In this document: positions 59,656 through 64,000 of the stretch, one piece after another
Position numbering within the stretch: position 1 is the stretch's first letter
How the letters are laid out: each line of letters starts with the position of its first letter
NCBI GenBank assembly: GCA_947378965.1
Contig: CANCMG010000001.1
Coordinates: 1-64,000, forward strand
Length of the DNA stretch: 64,000 nt
From: Alcaligenaceae bacterium
GTDB taxonomy: Bacteria; Pseudomonadota; Gammaproteobacteria; Burkholderiales; Burkholderiaceae_B
Direction of reading: 5' to 3'
Program-made: the position numbers and the translations under genes
Notes under the pieces: generated by a model
What the model was told of the DNA's origin: nothing
Seen by the model: the letters and a program-made list of their open reading frames with translations, nothing else
Databases searched by the model: none

Positions 59656-60999
59656 TTATTTTTTCCAAGCCCGCATACGGTCGACCATCTCAGGCGCAGC
59701 GCCTAAATAATTTGCGGGATCGCACAGGCGATCGATCGTGGCACGATCAAGCTTGCCTGCAATTTTTTCGTCGATGTACAACACTTCAGCAAGCTTGAGA
59801 CCTTTGGTCGCAGCTACCCGACAGGCGTCGTACACCACGTCATGGGCAGTTTGACGCCCGATAAAGGGAGCCAATCCCATCATCACCGCCTCGGCCACGA
59901 TCAAACCACCAGAGAGATCCAAGTTCTTGAGCATACGGGCCGTATCAACCTCTAAGCCACTGAGCATAAATTTCGCTTGATGTAAGGCCCCGGCGGTCAA
60001 AATAAATGACTCAGGGATTGCCGCCCACTCAATGTGCCACGGGCCTGTTGCACGTTCAAAGTCTTGCACCATGGCATCAAGTGCCAAGCCGGCATGCTGG
60101 CGAACCGCCTTTGAAGCGCTCAACATCAGTTCGCATGAAATCGGGTTGCGCTTTTGCGGCATGGTGCTTGACGCCCCACGCCCTTTCACGAAAGGCTCGA
60201 ACGCCTCGCCCAGTTCATTGGTCATCATCAACATAATGTCTAGAGCGATTTTGCCTAAAGACCCGGTCACTAACGCCAGAAACTGAATCGTCTCGGTCAA
60301 ACCATCGCGGGCAACATGCCAAGTTACGGGGGCCGCTTCGAGTTTGAGTTCGGTCATCAGCGCTGCGTGTACCGCCAACCCTTGCGAACCTAACGACGCG
60401 AGCGTACCCGCGGCCCCGCCAAACTGCCCAATTAATACGCGAGGCTTAAGCTGAAGCAAACGTTCACGATGCCGCCTGACCATCAATAACCACACTGCCA
60501 CTTTATAACCAAAGGTAATCGGCAAGGCGTGTTGCAGATGCGTGCGCCCAGCCATCGGCGCATCACGGTACTGCGCCGCCAACGCGTCGAGGATTTGATC
60601 AAGTTCGTTTAAATCGGTTTCAATAATTTCTAGCCCGGCCCGCACTTGCAGCACAGTCGCCGTATCCATAATGTCTTGGGTGGTAGCACCCCAATGCAGG
60701 TACTCGCCTTCGGGCCCGCACATCTTTGATAACTGGTGCACCAATGGCAAAATCGGATACCCAACGATTTCGGTTTCGCGTTTGAGTTCAACCATGTCAA
60801 GCTTGGTCGAATCAGCCTTTTGCGCGATCACGGCGGCAGCCTCTGCCGGGATCACCCCAAGCTTGCCTTGGACGTTTGCCAAGGCAACTTCAGTTTCGGT
60901 GTAGCGATACACGGTGGCGGCATCGTCAAATACCGCCCTCATCGCCGCTGTACCAAACATATCTTTAAAAATTGAAGATTCAAGCATCGAGATTGGCAT
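59656..60999 (-). CDS. fumarase/aspartase superfamily lyase (PcaB/PurB-like)
   Basis: 447 residues. HWGATTQDIMDTATVL (first His region), GRTHLQHALPITFGYKVAVWLL, and the signature FEPFVKGRGASSTMPQKRNPISCELM with the catalytic Ser on its loop are all present. It is closest in style to 3-carboxy-cis,cis-muconate cycloisomerase and adenylosuccinate lyase. A housekeeping PurB role is unlikely, given the catabolic neighbours and N-terminus; conversion of an unsaturated di- or tricarboxylate is likely. First gene of the minus-strand block. Confidence 0.88.
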   Translation of the reverse strand: MPISMLESSIFKDMFGTAAMRAVFDDAATVYRYTETEVALANVQGKLGVIPAEAAAVIAQKADSTKLDMVELKRETEIVGYPILPLVHQLSKMCGPEGEYLHWGATTQDIMDTATVLQVRAGLEIIETDLNELDQILDALAAQYRDAPMAGRTHLQHALPITFGYKVAVWLLMVRRHRERLLQLKPRVLIGQFGGAAGTLASLGSQGLAVHAALMTELKLEAAPVTWHVARDGLTETIQFLALVTGSLGKIALDIMLMMTNELGEAFEPFVKGRGASSTMPQKRNPISCELMLSASKAVRQHAGLALDAMVQDFERATGPWHIEWAAIPESFILTAGALHQAKFMLSGLEVDTARMLKNLDLSGGLIVAEAVMMGLAPFIGRQTAHDVVYDACRVAATKGLKLAEVLYIDEKIAGKLDRATIDRLCDPANYLGAAPEMVDRMRAWKK

Positions 61000-61197
61000 A
61001 GGGGTGATATTCTAAAAAGAGATGACATATAGTAGGAGGGTGCATTTGCCTCGTCAACGTCGCCGCTCAGCCACTTGTGTTGAGCAACACGGCGTTTACC
61101 CTAGTTTGCAGGTCGCCAATTAAGCAAAAGTCGGCAAACAACTGAGCCAAATGCTATAAAGAACGATTAGCACGCCGCTTGCTTCGCAATGATTCCT

Positions 61198-61344
61198 GCT
61201 TGCTTGACCCTGTCCCCTGCTTGCTTGACTCTGTCCCCTGCTTGCTTGACCCTGTCCCCTGCTTGCTTGACCCTGTCTCCTACTTGCTTGACTCTGTCCC
61301 CTGCTTGTTTGACCCTGTCCCCTGCTTGTTTGACCTTGACCCCG
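61198..61344. repeat. 21-bp tandem repeat, seven copies
   Basis: Seven units of gcttgcttgaccctgtccc(ct), with single-base variants, occupy the leader of the Bug gene at 61368. The array is open in that gene's frame and would add a CLLDPVP repeat to the N-terminus, but the signal peptide begins after it. Confidence 0.85.
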
Positions 61345-61367
61345 TTAGCCTAAAAGACTCGACTGCC

Positions 61368-62360
61368 ATGAATATTCGCTTTGCACACAAATTATTGTTA
61401 TCTGCCACTTTAAGCGCCGCAGCATTATTTCAAAGTTCTTCGGCGTTGGCGCAAGATTACCCCTCACGCAACATCACGATGGTGATGCCCTATGCTGCAG
61501 GTGGCCCAGGCGACATCATTACTCGGCTCTTCGCTTCTGCCATGCAAAAGCAATTAGGCCAAACCATTGTGGTCGACAACCCCGCGGGCGCGGGCGGCAG
61601 TATTGGTACGGCAAAGGTGGCACGGTCGGCACCAGATGGCTACACCTTGCTCATGATTCATATCAGCCACGCCACCAACGTGTTAATGATTAAAAACTTG
61701 CCCTACAGCCCGATTGATGATTTTGAACCAATTGGTCTGGCGACGGTAGGACCCATGGTGGTCACAGGTCGTAAAGACCTACCAACGAAAGATGCCAAAG
61801 AATTTATCGCTTACATCAAAGACAACGCCTCCAAGATCAGCATGGGTCATGCAGGGATTGGTTCTGCCTCGCACCTTTGCAGTCTGATGTTCATGGACGC
61901 GTTAGACGTCAAGCTCACGCTCGTGCCCTATAAAGGCGCGGCACCTGCTATTAATGATCTGATGGGTGGGCAGATTGACATCATGTGCGATCAGACCACG
62001 AGCACGCTGCCAGCCATTAGTGGCGGTCGCATTAAGGCCTACGCCGTGGCCGGCACGCAACGACTGCCAGGGTTACCAGACTTACCCGCACTCACTGAGG
62101 TTGGCGTCAAAGGCTTTGATATCAGCATCTGGTTTGGTCTGTATGCCCCTAAAGGAACACCAAAGCCAATTATTGACAAGCTCTCAGCTGCGTTAGCCGC
62201 AGCCGTCGTCGACCCCGACGTGAAAGCAAAACTCGAGAGCATCAGCACAACGGCCGTATCACCCGACCTAGCGGTACCCGCGAAGCTACGCGCTCATTTA
62301 AAAAATGAAATCGAGACGCTCGGACCGCTGCTGATTAAATCTGGAATTACACCGAACTGA
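61368..62360 (+). CDS. Bug/TctC-family periplasmic receptor
   Basis: 330 residues from the ATG at 61368. The frame continues upstream through the 21-bp array, but this ATG begins a signal peptide (MNIRFAHKLLLSATLSAAAL, then ALAQ). DYPSRNITMVMPYAAGGPGDIITRLFA, NPAGAGGSIGTAKVARSAPDGYTLLM, MGHAGIGSASHLCSLMF and LVPYKGAAPAINDLMGGQID show the family. It diverges from the catabolic block and may bind another carboxylate or the same one. Third Bug receptor of the window, in keeping with the expansion of this family in Alcaligenaceae and Comamonadaceae. Confidence 0.92.
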   Translation: MNIRFAHKLLLSATLSAAALFQSSSALAQDYPSRNITMVMPYAAGGPGDIITRLFASAMQKQLGQTIVVDNPAGAGGSIGTAKVARSAPDGYTLLMIHISHATNVLMIKNLPYSPIDDFEPIGLATVGPMVVTGRKDLPTKDAKEFIAYIKDNASKISMGHAGIGSASHLCSLMFMDALDVKLTLVPYKGAAPAINDLMGGQIDIMCDQTTSTLPAISGGRIKAYAVAGTQRLPGLPDLPALTEVGVKGFDISIWFGLYAPKGTPKPIIDKLSAALAAAVVDPDVKAKLESISTTAVSPDLAVPAKLRAHLKNEIETLGPLLIKSGITPN

Positions 62361-62417
62361 ACATAAGACATCGCAAGGCGCCTCGTTTCAAAGTCGCCCT
62401 GCGCTGATGCAGCTAGC

Positions 62418-63716
62418 TCACAGTGGCATCTTGTTTAACTCAGTGCGCACGGGCAATTGCTTAAGCAAATCTTCTTTTGAAATTCGCTGCTTCACCTCAT
62501 AACGTCCATTTTCGACACGACTAATGTAGTGATCGAGTATGCCAGCGTGATCCTCTTTACGGATAATCTTATCGCCTTGAGGATGCCCAATTGAGTTTTT
62601 CAAACTCATGCCCTCTAAGGCCTGAATCACGCCTTCAACATCTTTTCGTGATTGATAGCCAGAAGCCTCAATTGCTGCCTTTAACGCAAACAAATCCTCC
62701 CAAGATTGCCAAGCATGGCTCTTAGCCATGACGAGCTTTCCGTTTTTCTCACGAGCATAAATGTCATCGACATTCATTGCATTAATGAACTCTTGATGAA
62801 ATGCATCGTCTTTATACTTTGCCACACGAGGGAAATTTTCTAACAGATAAACACCCTCAGCCGCGCCTTGTATCTCACCAGGATCAATTGCCTCCATAGT
62901 GCCATTGACCGAATACATCTTTAGTTTTTTATCTAAGCCCATCGATTTAGCCTGAGTAAAAAAGGCAACCGAAAGCGACCCAAAGAAAATAGAGAACAGC
63001 ACCTCAGTGTCAGCAGGCACCTGCGCCAGATAAGGCACTAAATCTTTTGCGTCAAGCGGAACGGGTATACCTTTCAACCAAGTACCGCCTAAGCGCTCGA
63101 TCACGGCTTTTGCTTCGGCGTTATGGCTTTGGCCCCAGGCATAATCCGCATAGATCACGGTCCATTTTTTTCCTAAATTTTCAAGCGCCCACGGCACACC
63201 AGCTGCTGCCATCGAGTAGGTGTCGCTACCCGTTCTAAAGCTATAGCGCGTTCCTTTCGATCCCGTCGCCTCAGTGGCTTCGCCTTGCGAAAAATAGATG
63301 GTTTTAAGTTCTGTCGCAATCGGAATAGAAGCGAGCATCACGCCAGAATGAACAGACCCAACGACAAACTCAGCGTTACCACGTTGAATCAGATTACGCA
63401 GCTTTCTTGCTCCAGTCGCGGGGTTGGACTCAGTATCTTCAGTCAGCAGGGTCACCTTACGCTTCGCAATCCCACCCTCTGCATTGATCCGCTCAACGGC
63501 TTTTTTTGCACAGACATCGTGCCAATGCCCCCAAGAGGCAAAACCGCCCGTGATCTCGGCATGATGGCCAATCACAAGTGGGCCGCTCGTTTGAGCGTAA
63601 AGATCTTTCATGATGGTCATATTGGCCAAGCCCGCCGCCACTCCGCCTTTAAGCGCGAGGCTCAGCAAACTACGACGACCGGAATTAGGCGATTCTTTGT
63701 TTGCGAGATCATCCAT
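62418..63716 (-). CDS. ABC transporter substrate-binding protein (Liv/Urt type)
   Basis: 432 residues. A twin-arginine start (SGRRSLLSLALKGGVAAGLA) suggests Tat export. LVIGHHAEITGGFASWGHWHDVCAKKAVERINAEGGIAKRKVTLLTEDTESNPATGARKLRNLI is the start of a periplasmic-binding fold of the branched-chain amino acid / urea / amide type. The ligand is unknown. The livF-type ATPase gene lies upstream on the same strand (30 bp away), so the remaining transporter genes are presumably beyond the right edge. Confidence 0.88.
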   Translation of the reverse strand: MDDLANKESPNSGRRSLLSLALKGGVAAGLANMTIMKDLYAQTSGPLVIGHHAEITGGFASWGHWHDVCAKKAVERINAEGGIAKRKVTLLTEDTESNPATGARKLRNLIQRGNAEFVVGSVHSGVMLASIPIATELKTIYFSQGEATEATGSKGTRYSFRTGSDTYSMAAAGVPWALENLGKKWTVIYADYAWGQSHNAEAKAVIERLGGTWLKGIPVPLDAKDLVPYLAQVPADTEVLFSIFFGSLSVAFFTQAKSMGLDKKLKMYSVNGTMEAIDPGEIQGAAEGVYLLENFPRVAKYKDDAFHQEFINAMNVDDIYAREKNGKLVMAKSHAWQSWEDLFALKAAIEASGYQSRKDVEGVIQALEGMSLKNSIGHPQGDKIIRKEDHAGILDHYISRVENGRYEVKQRISKEDLLKQLPVRTELNKMPL

Positions 63717-63745
63717 GCTGTAGTGCTCCTGTCAGGGTTAAGAGG

Positions 63746-64000
63746 CTAAATTTTGATTTCTAGATGCTCAGAGAGGACTCGGGGGTCAGTCAAAATCGAT
63801 TGCGTACTGGCATTCATGACAATCTTGCCCTTATCCATGACTAGTATCCGCGTACACAAATCGAGGGCAGTTTTGACATTTTGCTCAACCAATAAGATTC
63901 CAATACCTTGCGCGTTAATCTTCTTGATTTCGGCTCGAATTTCAGAAACAAGCTTAGGCATAATCCCTTCAGTTGGCTCATCTAAAATAATCAGCTTGGG
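63746..64000 (-). CDS. livF: LivF-type ABC ATPase, C-terminal part (cut by window edge)
   Basis: 84 residues remain of a gene continuing past 64000. The frame enters with KLIILDEPTEGIMPKLVSEI, the Walker B and D-loop region, then GIGILLVEQNVKTALDLCTRILVMDKGKIVMN with the H-loop position occupied by Gln-Asn, as is usual for LivF (EQN). It powers import with the substrate-binding protein encoded 30 bp downstream. An internal ATG at 63961 is not the true start. Confidence 0.9.
   Translation of the reverse strand, partial: PKLIILDEPTEGIMPKLVSEIRAEIKKINAQGIGILLVEQNVKTALDLCTRILVMDKGKIVMNASTQSILTDPRVLSEHLEIKI

Noticed and set aside
1-64000. CRISPR array
   Set aside because: The tandem arrays present have no regular spacers of unique sequence between identical repeats, and no cas genes are present.

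Overview
The window reads as chromosome of a betaproteobacterium of the order Burkholderiales, probably Alcaligenaceae-like. The grounds are three tripartite-tricarboxylate (Bug/TctC) receptors, the dnaQ-rnhA-methyltransferase-gloB-mltD gene order, a TAXI-TRAP system, two MmgE/PrpD proteins and the codon style. This is inference from gene content; no rRNA or marker tree is available here.

Region 1 (1 to about 15.9 kb) is accessory DNA, visibly richer in A+T than the rest and ending at the 3' end of a tRNA-Val(CAC) gene. It holds the edge of an insertion sequence, two paralogous short recombinase-like genes, an AlpA-type regulator, an ApeA-like HEPN protein next to a protein that fuses 15 MORN repeats to a YqaJ/lambda-exonuclease-type nuclease, a tandem pair of unknown paralogs, a protein carrying the three palm motifs of family-A/T7-type polymerases, and a protein combining a Gly/Ala-rich membrane hairpin with a PD-(D/E)xK-like domain. 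The two recombinase-like genes each have a pair of AT-rich direct repeats in front and a 66-bp conserved element behind, so at least two related modules sit here. The second module leads through a foldable non-coding stretch into the polymerase gene.

Region 2 (16-19.4 kb) continues with an Abi_2/AbiF-type HEPN gene preceded by a probable small structured RNA, a secreted lipase, an orphan CcdA-like antitoxin and a small coiled-coil membrane protein.

Region 3 (19.6-37.4 kb) is core-like: two enolase-superfamily enzymes around a Bug receptor; dnaQ, rnhA, a methyltransferase, gloB, mltD and fabI; an MmgE/PrpD protein; a hydrolase pair; a two-gene chromate transporter with a DUF167 gene; a CYTH-like protein with a repetitive Lys/Glu arm; a SulP permease; and an amidase.

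Region 4 (37.4-48.1 kb) has a BenE transporter and then a probable specialised pathway: a RibA-type GTP cyclohydrolase II, a RibD-type reductase, a GT4 glycosyltransferase, a divergent QueD/PTPS protein, an MDR dehydrogenase, an OpgH-like glucosyltransferase, an ABC exporter, a 47-codon repeat ORF and a methyltransferase. Together they suggest a glycosylated pterin or flavin-like product of unknown structure.

Region 5 (48.1-64 kb) is a catabolic block almost entirely on the minus strand: lyase, class II aldolase, TAXI-TRAP transporter, MaoC hydratase, Bug receptor, MmgE/PrpD, acyl-CoA dehydrogenase, CoA transferase, GntR regulator and FAH hydrolase. A further Bug receptor and a Liv/Urt-type ABC system, cut by the window end, follow. 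Short tandem repeats recur in intergenic gaps of regions 3-5, several of them spanning a stop codon.
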